64,000 nt of DNA from Rhodococcus sp. BP22 (lineage in GTDB: Bacteria > Actinomycetota > Actinomycetes > Mycobacteriales > Mycobacteriaceae): contig NZ_JACFTB010000007.1 of the NCBI RefSeq assembly GCF_014281965.1, forward strand, positions 1 through 64,000. The letters run 5' to 3'. The notes under the pieces were generated by a model that worked only from the letters and a program-made list of their open reading frames with translations, did no database searches and was not told the origin of the DNA. This document shows, in pieces, positions 43,440 through 53,285 of the stretch; within the stretch, counting starts at the first letter, position 1, and every line of letters starts with the position of its first letter. The translations under genes and the position numbers were made by a program.

Positions 43440-44062
43440 CCGCGCCCGATCGAGAAGCCCTTGTCCCCCGCCAGATCCGAACGCAGCGCCGCCGCGAGGA
43501 CATTGCTGCGAAAGCGGCAGAGATCTTCGCGCGCGACGGGTACGCCAACGTCGGCATGCGTGACATCGCCGACGCTGTCGGGATACGCGGAGCGAGTCTG
43601 TACCATCACTTTCCCTCCAAGGAGGACATCCTCTTCGCGGTCTGCCTAACTGTCACCGAGGAACCGTCCGAAGAGAACCTGCCGTTGCTCGACGCACCGG
43701 GTACGCCCACACAAAGGTTGGCGTCGCTCGTGCGGGCGCATCTCGTTCATCTCAACCTCCGACGCGTCGAGTACATCGTCGGGCTCCACGAGTTGGCGTC
43801 GCTGACGCCGGAACACCGAGCCACGATCGAGGACTATCGACGTCGCTACCAACGACGCGTGCGCGAGGTCATTGCCGCCGGTATGAACACCGGGGAGTTC
43901 ACGGTATCCGATGCCCGTGTGGCGGCCTTCGCGGTGACGGACATGCTGAACGGAATCAGCAACTGGTTCCATGACGGCGGGGATCTGAGCATCGAAGGTG
44001 TCGCAGACACCTACGTCGACCTCGCCGTGCACCGACTTCTCGGTGCGCCGGGCAATGATTGA
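43436..44062 (+). CDS. TetR-family transcriptional regulator
   Basis: 208 residues. Helix-turn-helix: IAAKAAEIFARDGYANVGMRDIADAVGIRGASLYHHFPSKEDILFAV (about 23-69). The C-terminal domain resembles the KstR2/FadR-like TetR ligand domain (NLRRVEYIVGLHELASLTPEHRATIEDYRRRYQRRVREVIAAGMNTGEF), which in characterised relatives binds acyl-CoAs. Start and stop overlap the neighbours, so it is coupled to the synthetase and the hydrolase. It is the natural candidate to control this operon and the divergent monooxygenase. Confidence 0.9.
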   Translation: MTAPDREALVPRQIRTQRRREDIAAKAAEIFARDGYANVGMRDIADAVGIRGASLYHHFPSKEDILFAVCLTVTEEPSEENLPLLDAPGTPTQRLASLVRAHLVHLNLRRVEYIVGLHELASLTPEHRATIEDYRRRYQRRVREVIAAGMNTGEFTVSDARVAAFAVTDMLNGISNWFHDGGDLSIEGVADTYVDLAVHRLLGAPGND

Positions 44063-45194
44063 CGGCGACTGGGACCCGAGCTTCCGTCAGGTTCGCGATG
44101 CGTTGGCGGACGGCATCGAGTCGGGTGCGGAACTCGGCGCCTCGATCGTCGTAGATATCGACGGTCACCGCGTCGTCGACATCTGGGGTGGCCACTGCGA
44201 TTCCGCTCGCACCCGTCCGTGGGTTCGAGACACGATCACCAATGTCTGGTCGACGACCAAAACGGTCACCAACCTCGCCGCATTGATGCTGATGGATCGC
44301 GGACTGCTGGACCCCTATGCACCGGTTGCCAAGTACTGGCCGGAGTTCGAGGCCAACGGCAAACACGACATCGAGGTCCGGCACCTGCTGTCGCATACAT
44401 CGGGAGTCTCGGGCTGGGACGCACCGTTCACCACCGAGAACATGTACGACTGGAAGTTCGCCACCACGCGATTGGCCGCGCAGGCGCCGTGGTGGGATTC
44501 GCGCACCACGTCCGGGTATCACGCCGCGACACAAGGGCATCTCGTCGGTGAGCTCGTGCGCCGCACAGCGGGTAAGACGTTGGCACAATTCGTCGCCGAA
44601 GATATCGCTCGCCCCCTCGGCGCCGACTTCCAGATCGGCGCGCTCGAGCAGGACTGGGGCCGCATCGCCACCGTCGTGCCGCCACCCGTTAGCGCTTCGC
44701 CGAAGATTGCCGACCCGTCGAAAGTGCGACGCCGCACGTTCCTGGGCCCGTCGATCGACGCCGAGTCCGCGAATACCGCGCCCTGGCGCCGCGCCGAGCT
44801 GGGTGCGCTCAACGGTCACGGTAATGCTCGCTCCGTCGCAACGATCTTGTCCGCACTCTCACTCGGCGGAACAGTCGACGGCGTGCGCCTGCTCGGACGC
44901 GACGCGGTGGAGCTTGCGTTCGACGAGCAGAGCAGCGGAGTCGATTTGGCCTTGGGTGTGCCGCTTCGGTTCGGCATCGGATTCGCGCTGCCCCAGATGG
45001 AGACGGTTCCTTACATTCCTGACGAGAAAATATGTTTCTGGGGAGGATGGGGTGGGTCACTGATCGTCATGCATCCTGAGAGTGGAATGACCTTCTCCTA
45101 CATGATGAATAGCATGGGTGAGGGGATCATCGGGTCCGATCGAGCCGAGCATTGTCTACAGGCCACGTACGCTGCGATGAGCGCAAGCTCATGA
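44055..45194 (+). CDS. Serine hydrolase (beta-lactamase/esterase EstB type)
   Basis: 379 residues with the class C beta-lactamase-like fold used by many esterases. Nucleophile motif Ser66-Thr-Thr-Lys69 (NVWSTTKTV), a Tyr155-x-Ala motif (SGYHAAT), and WGGWGGSLIVMHPESG near the C-terminus, which stands for KTG. No signal peptide, so cytoplasmic and more likely an esterase than a lactamase. Placed after the acyl-CoA synthetase and TetR genes with an eight-base overlap, it could hydrolyse the ester made by the divergent Baeyer-Villiger enzyme. ATG at 44055. Confidence 0.85.
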   Translation: MIDGDWDPSFRQVRDALADGIESGAELGASIVVDIDGHRVVDIWGGHCDSARTRPWVRDTITNVWSTTKTVTNLAALMLMDRGLLDPYAPVAKYWPEFEANGKHDIEVRHLLSHTSGVSGWDAPFTTENMYDWKFATTRLAAQAPWWDSRTTSGYHAATQGHLVGELVRRTAGKTLAQFVAEDIARPLGADFQIGALEQDWGRIATVVPPPVSASPKIADPSKVRRRTFLGPSIDAESANTAPWRRAELGALNGHGNARSVATILSALSLGGTVDGVRLLGRDAVELAFDEQSSGVDLALGVPLRFGIGFALPQMETVPYIPDEKICFWGGWGGSLIVMHPESGMTFSYMMNSMGEGIIGSDRAEHCLQATYAAMSASS

Positions 45195-45230
45195 CAAGAA
45201 ACTCGACCCTCGAGAACAAAAGGAGACGCG

Positions 45231-45728
45231 ATGACCGTCATCAGCACCGACAGGGATGAGACAAACCTCGTCTTCACGATCGTGGCCGAGTTCGACGCGA
45301 AAATCGAACGCGTCTGGCAGATCTGGGCAGACCCACGCATGCTCGAACTATGGTGGTCTCCAACTACTTCGCCGGCGACGTTCGAGACCCATGAGTTCGA
45401 ACCAGGCGGAGTGGCCCACTACTACACACTCGGTTCCCACGGGCAGAAAGTTCGGGGCCGGTGGTCAATCACAGCAATCGATGCTCCGCGAACCTTGTCC
45501 TTCGACGACGGGTTTGCCGACGCGAATTGGGATTCCATAGAAGACATGGGCACTGCGCATGCCGTCGTAGGACTGACGGACATCGGCGGTCGGACCCGGA
45601 TGACGACGACGATGACCTTCGATACCGCGGATCAAATGCAACCGATGGCCGAGATGAAGATGGATGAGGGCCTACGGGCAGCAATGTGCCAAATCGACGA
45701 AATCCTTGTAGGACCGGCCCTCTCGTAG
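45231..45728 (+). CDS. SRPBCC/AHSA1-domain protein
   Basis: 165 residues. The START-like ligand-binding fold is seen in FDAKIERVWQIWADPRMLELWWSPTTSPAT, THEFEPGGVAHYY and VRGRWSITAIDAPRTLSFDDGF. Such AHSA1-type proteins are often found beside ArsR regulators or act as lipid or polyketide binding proteins; no ArsR gene is adjacent here. AAAAGGAG precedes the ATG by seven bases. It lies 36 bases after the serine hydrolase gene and may extend that operon. Confidence 0.85.
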   Translation: MTVISTDRDETNLVFTIVAEFDAKIERVWQIWADPRMLELWWSPTTSPATFETHEFEPGGVAHYYTLGSHGQKVRGRWSITAIDAPRTLSFDDGFADANWDSIEDMGTAHAVVGLTDIGGRTRMTTTMTFDTADQMQPMAEMKMDEGLRAAMCQIDEILVGPALS

Positions 45729-45759
45729 ATCGCCGGGTGGGCATGTGAGAATCTCCACC

Positions 45760-46116
45760 ATGACCGAGAACGTGCATCACCGACTGAACTATATCGAGTT
45801 TTCCGTGACCGATCTGCCTGGTGCCCAAGCGTTCTACCGCACCGCATTCGGCTGGGATTTCAATAACTACGGCCCTGGGTATGCAGGGATTGTCGGTGCT
45901 GACGGCGATGAAGTGGGGGGCCTGGCCCTGGTGGACGAACCTGCACCGCGGGGCGGCCCACTGGTACTTCTGTATTCCGATGACCTCGATGCAACGTTGG
46001 AGTCCGTGCGTACAGCCGGCGGCACCCTGCTGAAGGACCCCTACGAGTTTCCCGGCGGTCGACGCTTCCACTTCACCGATCCCAGCGGCAACGAACTCGG
46101 AGTCTGGGGCCCATGA
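45760..46116 (+). CDS. VOC-family (glyoxalase/bleomycin resistance-like) protein
   Basis: 118 residues, one vicinal-oxygen-chelate module pair: RLNYIEFSVTDLPGAQAFYRTAFGWDF at the start and PGGRRFHFTDPSGNELGVWGP at the end, with a metal-ligand Glu in each half. Function cannot be assigned beyond the fold. It is 31 bases after the SRPBCC gene on the same strand and converges with the kinase gene. Confidence 0.85.
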   Translation: MTENVHHRLNYIEFSVTDLPGAQAFYRTAFGWDFNNYGPGYAGIVGADGDEVGGLALVDEPAPRGGPLVLLYSDDLDATLESVRTAGGTLLKDPYEFPGGRRFHFTDPSGNELGVWGP

Positions 46117-46128
46117 CGCACATCGAGG

Positions 46129-46809
46129 CTATCCGCGGTATGAATTCGGATCCTCTGGCACTGCAAAGACCAGATCGGCTCGCTCACGCGCCCCTGCAAC
46201 GATATTGGAGTTGGGAAGATCCACTCGTTCGGTCCAAGTACGTGCATCGGCGAGCGCTTTTCCGTGACGACGTTGTCGGCTGATCAATCGTTCGGTGAGA
46301 ATGTTCCGCGCAACGTCGAGATACCACACTTCATCGAGTGCCGGTCGAACACGCTGCCATCCCCCGTTCGAGGACAGCAGGTAATTTCCTTCGGTGATGA
46401 TCAAGGCGGTGCTGCGCAGAATCGGCACTGCTGATCCGACCGATTCCTCCAATCCGCGATCGAATCGGGGTGCGTAGAGCACCTCGGAGTCCTGCTTCCG
46501 TAGCCGCCCGAGCAATGCGACGTACCCGTCCACATCGAACGTGTCGGGTGCCCCTTTGCGGTCGCGTCTGGAGAGCCTGGTCAACTCACTGTTCGCAAGG
46601 TGGAATCCGTCCATTTCGACGATCGCGGCCCTGGCTCCGAGCACCTCGCCGAGAGCCTTACAGACCGTCGACTTTCCTGAGCCGGGAGGACCGGTGATGC
46701 CAAGAATCTTTCGTTCGCCCGAGCTGATCGAGTCGTGAGTTCGCTCGACCATGTACTCGAGCATCCGATCGAACGACTCCGCGCGATACACCGGGGGTTG
46801 TTTGCTCAC
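46129..46809 (-). CDS. P-loop nucleoside/sugar kinase-like protein (FrcK/PanK-like)
   Basis: 226 residues with a P-loop kinase fold: GITGPPGSGKSTVCKAL as Walker A, VEMDGFHLAN, RKGAPDTFDVDGYVALL and ITEGNYLL, the pattern of the family around fructose-transport kinase FrcK and pantothenate or uridine kinases. Substrate unknown. GTG at 46809 overlaps the stop of the EamA gene in a GTGA, so it is cotranslated with the exporter; the longer reading from 46836 is less likely. Confidence 0.85.
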   Translation of the reverse strand: MSKQPPVYRAESFDRMLEYMVERTHDSISSGERKILGITGPPGSGKSTVCKALGEVLGARAAIVEMDGFHLANSELTRLSRRDRKGAPDTFDVDGYVALLGRLRKQDSEVLYAPRFDRGLEESVGSAVPILRSTALIITEGNYLLSSNGGWQRVRPALDEVWYLDVARNILTERLISRQRRHGKALADARTWTERVDLPNSNIVAGARERADLVFAVPEDPNSYRG

Positions 46810-47828
46810 TCCAGAACTTTCCTCTCGGGCGCGCATGCCACCGGCGAAACACCACCCATATATCCATCATGCCCTGCACCGCCAGGACCACCTTTCGGCT
46901 CCCCGAGTTTGACGATCACAACTCCGAGCAGAATGAGGCCGCCGCCGCACACCTGAACGGGCCGCGGTGTCTCACCGAGCAAAAGCCAGGCGAACACGAG
47001 AGCGGACAGGACCTCGGTGAGCCCGACGAACGAGGCGAGGCGCGAGCCGAGTCTGCGGATCGCAGCGATTCCGCAGACGTAAGCGAGCGCGGCGGTGACC
47101 ACACCCAGCAAGGCGACCGACACCCACCACGGCACGGTTGCACCGGCAAGGATCACGTTCGAGGTGGTGGCCGCAAACGGCACGATCCCGATCAGCCCCG
47201 CCAACATCAGGATCACTCCGCCGAACAACAACCCGCCGGCTGCGAGCGCCAACGGCGGTAGCCCGTGCCCTTCTTCGGCCGACATGATCCAGTAGACGGC
47301 TGCTCCGGCCATCGCACCGAGAGCCCACAGAACTCCGATCGGGTCGATCGATGCACCCGAGATCAAGTCGAGCACGAACACCAGACCGACTGCCGCCACT
47401 GCCGCACCGAAGACGGTCTTGCCCGTCGGACGTTGCTTGTGGCGCAACCACATCCAGCCGATGACTGCGACGGGCGAGGTGAATTCGATCAACAATGCAA
47501 CACCTACCGGCATATAACCGACAGCGTTGAAGAACGCGAGCTGACATCCCGCTACCGCTAGGGCGCCGTACGCCACGATGGTGCCCAGACTGCGGGGTAC
47601 GAGATTCCACCGACCCCGCATCGCCAACGCACCGGGGAGAGCAAGGACCGCGGCCGCGATCAGAACTCGCGCGGTCACCGCAGCCCCAGCAGTCCAACCG
47701 GCGTCGAGGAGCCCTTTTGCGAGTGGCCCGGAGAGACCGAATGCCGCCGAGGACACCGCGGCCAAGCCAAGTCCCGAGGCCAGCCGGGAGGTTGGCCGAA
47801 CGCGAATGTCATCGGTCAAACTCGTCAT
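46806..47828 (-). CDS. EamA-family (DMT) transporter
   Basis: 340 residues with ten hydrophobic segments in two EamA repeats (first about residues 18-135, second about 150-300), a typical drug/metabolite exporter of the inner membrane. The C-terminal 40 residues (GGPGGAGHDGYMGGVSPVACAPERKVLE) form an unusual glycine-rich soluble tail. It is divergent from a CGNR-type gene across 38 bases that contain an inverted repeat, suggesting that the regulator controls it. The kinase gene follows with an overlap. Confidence 0.88.
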   Translation of the reverse strand: MTSLTDDIRVRPTSRLASGLGLAAVSSAAFGLSGPLAKGLLDAGWTAGAAVTARVLIAAAVLALPGALAMRGRWNLVPRSLGTIVAYGALAVAGCQLAFFNAVGYMPVGVALLIEFTSPVAVIGWMWLRHKQRPTGKTVFGAAVAAVGLVFVLDLISGASIDPIGVLWALGAMAGAAVYWIMSAEEGHGLPPLALAAGGLLFGGVILMLAGLIGIVPFAATTSNVILAGATVPWWVSVALLGVVTAALAYVCGIAAIRRLGSRLASFVGLTEVLSALVFAWLLLGETPRPVQVCGGGLILLGVVIVKLGEPKGGPGGAGHDGYMGGVSPVACAPERKVLE

Positions 47829-47830
47829 GG

Positions 47831-47861
47831 CACCTTACGCTAAGGATCACGATGTAAGGTG
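47831..47861. promoter_or_regulatory. Inverted repeat in a 38-bp divergent promoter
   Basis: CACCTTAC (47831-47838) and GTAAGGTG (47854-47861) are exact inverted copies spaced 15 bases. TAAGGT in the right arm has the spacing of a -10 for leaderless expression of the CGNR gene. Candidate operator for that regulator. Confidence 0.55.
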
Positions 47862-47866
47862 TCAAC

Positions 47867-48400
47867 ATGATTTTTGCTCATGACACCGCCGGGGCAATGC
47901 TGTCCGCTGTCGTCTTGGTGAACTCGGCGGAGGATCCGGACACGATGACGACGCTCGAGCAACTGTCGGCGTTCTTCGTCGAGCAGGGCTACACCGGCCG
48001 ATTCGATGGTGATCTCGCCGAGCTAGACGCAGTCCGAGCACTGCGGCCACGGCTGCGAGCACTGCTCATCAGCGACCGCGACGGTGCCGTGGAGATGGTC
48101 AACCAGATCCTCGCCGACGCCGAAGCACTGCCGCGGTTGGTCCGACATGGAGACATGGACTGGCATCTGCATGCGGTGAGCGACGACAGGCCCCTGGCCG
48201 ACAGGATCGCCGTCGAGACGGCCATGGCGATGATCGACGTGATTCGTGCCGACGAACTCTCACGGCTCGACGTCTGCGCGGCCGACTGCGGCGGCATAGT
48301 GTTCGACCTTTCCCGCAACCGTTCCCGAAAGTTTTGCTCCTCTTCCTGCGGAAACAGGACTGCGGTCGCGGCATATCGCGCCAGGCAAGGCAGTTCGTGA
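47867..48400 (+). CDS. CGNR zinc-finger (ABATE-domain) regulator
   Basis: 177 residues. The N-terminal ABATE region (LSAVVLVNSAEDPDTMTTLEQLSAFFVEQGYTGRFDGDLAEL) is followed by a C-terminal CGNR zinc finger: CAADCGGIVFDLSRNRSRKFCSSSCGNRTAVAAYR, with four Cys. This actinobacterial family is thought to act as transcriptional regulators. It faces the EamA exporter gene across a short palindromic region, the usual setting for a local repressor. ATG probably leaderless. Confidence 0.88.
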   Translation: MIFAHDTAGAMLSAVVLVNSAEDPDTMTTLEQLSAFFVEQGYTGRFDGDLAELDAVRALRPRLRALLISDRDGAVEMVNQILADAEALPRLVRHGDMDWHLHAVSDDRPLADRIAVETAMAMIDVIRADELSRLDVCAADCGGIVFDLSRNRSRKFCSSSCGNRTAVAAYRARQGSS

Positions 48401-48527
48401 CGGTGGTTCGAGCCCGAGTCTTCTCTCGAGTAGATTTCTTTTCGGCTGATGTCGATCGATTCTCGACCCGTTCGACGTATAGGTAGAGGGATCGAACAGG
48501 ACGTCCCCGCAGCGGAGGAGAACCGAA

Positions 48528-48959
48528 ATGAAATACATGTTGATCATGCGCACCACCGACCAGGCCGTCGAAGCAGCAAAGGACATGGACTTCGCCGAGA
48601 TCATCAACGCCATGGGCGCGTACAACGAGTCGCTCCTGAAGGCAGGAGTCCTCCTAGCCGGTGAGGGGTTGGCGGGACCGGAAGAAGGCTTCATCGTCGA
48701 CTTCGATGCCGAGGCACCGGTCATCTCCGACGGGCCGTACGGAGAGACCAAGGAGTTGTTCTCAGGATTCTGGATCATCCAGACCTCATCGAAGGACGAG
48801 GCAGTCGAATGGGCCAAGCGCTGCCCGCTCGGCCCCGGCGTGAAGCTCGAGGTCCGTCGCGTCACCGAGATGGAAGAGTTCGATCAGAGCAACGAATACG
48901 TTCGCAAGGAAGCCGGTTGGCGCGAAGAACTTGGGACCGATCGACCTGTTTCTTCCTGA
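48528..48959 (+). CDS. YciI/DGPF-domain protein
   Basis: 143 residues. The YCII-related fold starts MKYMLIMRTTDQAVE and carries SDGPYGETKELFSGFWII (67-84); most members read DGPF here. These proteins are encoded next to ECF42 sigma factors across actinobacteria, as here: the sigma gene starts five bases after this stop. The AGGAG at 48518-48522 supports the ATG. The pair is thought to work together although the role of the DGPF protein is not settled. Confidence 0.9.
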   Translation: MKYMLIMRTTDQAVEAAKDMDFAEIINAMGAYNESLLKAGVLLAGEGLAGPEEGFIVDFDAEAPVISDGPYGETKELFSGFWIIQTSSKDEAVEWAKRCPLGPGVKLEVRRVTEMEEFDQSNEYVRKEAGWREELGTDRPVSS

Positions 48960-48963
48960 CGCT

Positions 48964-50310
48964 ATGAACGAAGATGTTCGACGCGAGGTCGAGGCCGTGT
49001 GGCGGATCGAGTCGGTGAAAATTCTTGCAACCCTGACCCGAACTGTCGGCGATCTCGATCTTGCCGAGGATCTTGCCGGACAGGCCCTACTCGAAGCCGT
49101 GGAGCAGTGGCCAACCTCGGGCGTTCCCCGCAACCCGGCTGCATGGCTGACATCGGTCGCGAGAAGGCGGGGGATCGACGGATGGCGCCGCAAAGATCGA
49201 CTCGACGAGCGATATGCGCATTTTGCCCGCGAGTTGCAGAACGGAGCCTCGATTGTCGAAAGCGAACCGTGGGATCCTGATCGTATCGACGACGACATCC
49301 TGCGGTTGATCTTCATTGCGTGCCACCCGGTTCTCAATCGAAAAGCGCAGGTGGCGTTGACACTTCGAATAGTCGGTGGGCTGACGACCGAGGAAATCGC
49401 GAAGGCGCTTCTGATATCGACAGCGACCGTTCAGCAGCGCATCGTGCGGGCCAAGAAGACGCTCACCGCAGCGAAGGTGGCCTTCGAGGTTCCCGAGCGC
49501 GAGGAGTTTGCCCGCAGGCTCGGCGGGGTCCTCAGCGTTGTGTATCTGGTGTTCAACGAGGGATACGCGGCCAGTTCGGGTGAGGAGTGGATGCGCACCG
49601 ACCTCAGCAACGAAGCGCTGCGGTTGGCACGCATTCTGGCCGAACTGGTTCCGCAAGAACCCGAAGTGCATGGCCTGGTCGCGCTTATGGAATTGACTGC
49701 GTCACGGTTCGGTGCCCGCACCGACCCCGATGGTGTGCCGATTCTGTTGTCCGAGCAGAACCGCACCAGGTGGGATCGCGGGCAGATCACCAGAGGCCTG
49801 GCGTCGTACTTCGCGCTGACGTGGACTCAAGCCGACATCGGGCAGTTGCGGGTCGCCGTCGATCGCCGCTGCCCAATCGGTGGTGACGACCTTGCACGCG
49901 CCGACGCTATCGGGCGTGGTCGCGGCCCATACGGCCTGCAGGCAGGGATCGCGGAATGCCACGCCGTCGCAGCGACTTTCGCCGATACCGACTGGAATCG
50001 AATCGTGTTGCTGTACGAGGCATTACAGCAGCTGGCACCCTCGCCGGTCGTCGATCTCAATCTTGCGGCAGCTGTCTCGATGGCCTACGGCCCGGTCATC
50101 GGCCTGGAGTACGTCGACAAGCTCGTCAGTGCGGGGACGCTCTCCGGTTACCATTTGCTGCCGAGTGTGCGAGGAGAGCTTCTTGCCCAAGTCGGTCGAA
50201 TCGACGAAGCACGCATCGAATTGCTCGAAGCCGCAAGGTTGGCGGGCAACGAGCGTGAGCGGGCGGTGCTGATCGCTAAGGCCGCCCGACTTGGAAGTAC
50301 TCAGCGGTGA
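48964..50310 (+). CDS. ECF42-type RNA polymerase sigma factor with C-terminal TPR-like extension
   Basis: 448 residues. Region 2 (VWRIESVKILATLTRTVGDLDLAEDLAGQALLEAVEQWP...WLTSVARRRGIDGWRR) and region 4 (AQVALTLRIVGGLTTEEIAKALLISTATVQQRIVRAKKTL) are followed by about 250 residues of helical repeats (DUF6596-type; LVFNEGYAASSG, then DWNRIVLLYEALQQLAPSPVVDLNLAAAVSMAYG). In ECF42 factors this extension is needed for activity and there is no anti-sigma factor. It is coupled to the YciI gene. ATG at 48964 is preferred over TTG at 48931. Confidence 0.9.
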   Translation: MNEDVRREVEAVWRIESVKILATLTRTVGDLDLAEDLAGQALLEAVEQWPTSGVPRNPAAWLTSVARRRGIDGWRRKDRLDERYAHFARELQNGASIVESEPWDPDRIDDDILRLIFIACHPVLNRKAQVALTLRIVGGLTTEEIAKALLISTATVQQRIVRAKKTLTAAKVAFEVPEREEFARRLGGVLSVVYLVFNEGYAASSGEEWMRTDLSNEALRLARILAELVPQEPEVHGLVALMELTASRFGARTDPDGVPILLSEQNRTRWDRGQITRGLASYFALTWTQADIGQLRVAVDRRCPIGGDDLARADAIGRGRGPYGLQAGIAECHAVAATFADTDWNRIVLLYEALQQLAPSPVVDLNLAAAVSMAYGPVIGLEYVDKLVSAGTLSGYHLLPSVRGELLAQVGRIDEARIELLEAARLAGNERERAVLIAKAARLGSTQR

Positions 50311-50353
50311 TGGGGCGGGCGCCGGCACCACGACATGGAGATTTCAGCTCGGA

Positions 50354-50375
50354 TACTATGGCGCACAGCATAGTA
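50354..50375. promoter_or_regulatory. Palindrome before the thioesterase gene
   Basis: TACTATG (50354-50360) and CATAGTA (50369-50375) are exact inverted copies spaced eight bases, 24 bases before the ATG. It may be an operator that covers a promoter. Confidence 0.45.
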
Positions 50376-50398
50376 CTGAACACACTTCTGGGAGCCCC

Positions 50399-51199
50399 AT
50401 GACCGACCCGCACCCCTTCGACGACGCGTTGACACTGGAAGCCGTCCGCGACGGCGTCGTTCGAGGTCACACGTCCACTGCATACAAAAACATGGTCGGA
50501 CCGTTCGGTGGTCTCACCGCGGCTACGTTGATGCGTGCTGTCGAAGAACATCCCGATCGGCTCGGCGAACCGATTTCGATCACGATCAACTTCGCCGGCC
50601 CCGTTTCCGACGGCGCATTCGAGATTTCCACTCGTGCCGTGCGCACCAACCGCAGCAATCAGCATTGGTATCTGGAACTTTCACAGGACGGCGTGGTCGC
50701 CACCACCGCAACGGCCGTGTTTGGGACGCGTCGGGAAACCTGGAACGACGTCGAGGCATCTCTCCCGGCTGCACCGGCACCGTCCGATCTCGAAGCCGGC
50801 GGTTTTCCGGACTTCATCGCCTGGGCCAAGAACTACGAGATGCATTTCGCTGCAGGCAAACTCAGCGAGGACGAAATGACCGACTCGACGGCGACATTGT
50901 GGGTGCGCGATGCTCCCCCGCGGCCGCTCGATTTCGCGTCACTGACCTCGATGTGCGACATCTTCTACCCGCGCGTATTTCAGCGGCGCGGCAAATTCGT
51001 TCCGGCGGGGACGATTACACTCACCATCCATTACTTCGCGACGGCCGCAGATCTCGCGACGCAGGCCGAAGGCCATCTGCTCGGCACGGCGCATTCGCGA
51101 CGGTTCAACCAGGGGTATTTCGATCAGTCGGCCGAACTCTGGGGTACCGACGGCAACCTGCTCGCGACCAGCCATCAGGTCGTCTACTACAAGGACTGA
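50399..51199 (+). CDS. Acyl-CoA thioesterase family protein (double hot-dog)
   Basis: 266 residues resembling TesB-like thioesterases: an N-terminal hot-dog half with YKNMVGPFGGLTAATLMRAVEEHP and SITINFAGPVSDGAFEI, and a C-terminal half with PLDFASLTSMCDIFYPR, AGTITLTIHYFATAADL and FDQSAELWGTDGNLLATSHQVVYY. Hydrolyses acyl-CoA; chain specificity unknown. ATG at 50399 is chosen because a palindrome lies in the 88 bases upstream and similarity begins at DALTLEAV. Converges with the ABC-F gene. Confidence 0.8.
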   Translation: MTDPHPFDDALTLEAVRDGVVRGHTSTAYKNMVGPFGGLTAATLMRAVEEHPDRLGEPISITINFAGPVSDGAFEISTRAVRTNRSNQHWYLELSQDGVVATTATAVFGTRRETWNDVEASLPAAPAPSDLEAGGFPDFIAWAKNYEMHFAAGKLSEDEMTDSTATLWVRDAPPRPLDFASLTSMCDIFYPRVFQRRGKFVPAGTITLTIHYFATAADLATQAEGHLLGTAHSRRFNQGYFDQSAELWGTDGNLLATSHQVVYYKD

Positions 51200-51217
51200 C
51201 CGCGCTGCAGGTGCCTA

Positions 51218-52813
<1,596 letters not shown>

Positions 52814-52844
52814 CGAAAAAACAACTCCTGGGGATACGGGGTCC

Positions 52845-52883
52845 GGTTCAGTGTTGAACCAGCCCGCCCACTGTACCGGGCGG
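52845..52883 (-). promoter_or_regulatory. Two small hairpins in the ABC-F leader
   Basis: On the minus strand CCGCCC/GGGCGG (52883-52864, eight-base loop) is followed by GGTTCA/TGAACC (52860-52845, four-base loop), then a T6 run just before the start codon. ABC-F genes are often controlled by leader attenuation; this is only a candidate. Confidence 0.3.
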
Positions 52884-52926
52884 AGCGCAGTGAGCTGCTG
52901 CGACGTCGGCGCTGGTCTCCGTTCTG

Positions 52927-53275
52927 TCAGACTTTCTCTGCCACGATCCGGAAGCCTGCTCGTTCGAGGGCCGCACACACATCTGCCGGGTACATGGAGT
53001 GAGTCGCTGCAAGCGTGGGCATCGAGCTCGTCCTTCTTGAAGAACGGTCAGACTGATTGGCCGGAGAAGCAGCCGTCGAAGGACTCGGACTCGTAGTCGA
53101 GAGGCTTGTGGTGGTCTCCGAATTTGAAATGCAGCCGATCGCTGATGCCACATCGGGCCGCCCATTCGTCGGCATTTTCGAGCTGATTGGGATCGATGTT
53201 GTAGCCCGAGACCTGCCCTCCGGTCAGCGTCGCCAGGTGGTGCGCGATTCGACCGCGACCACACCCCTTCTGGCA
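52927..53275 (-). pseudogene. Relic of a sterol C-methyltransferase-type SAM methyltransferase
   Basis: The minus strand reads GCGRGRIAHHLATLTG (SAM motif I), GYNIDPNQLENADEWAARCG, KFGDHHKPLDY and FDGCFSGQSV, then a TGA where the family has Trp, and PFFKKDELDAHA. After a frame change the family sequence resumes at PTLAATHSMYPADVCAALERAGF and then jumps to IVAEKV and a stop at 52927. The parts before motif I, between DAHA and PTLAA, and before IVAEK are deleted. This is a decayed gene of the sterol 24-C-methyltransferase-like family squeezed between the ABC-F and amidase genes. Confidence 0.7.
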
Positions 53276-53285
53276 GATGTCCGCC

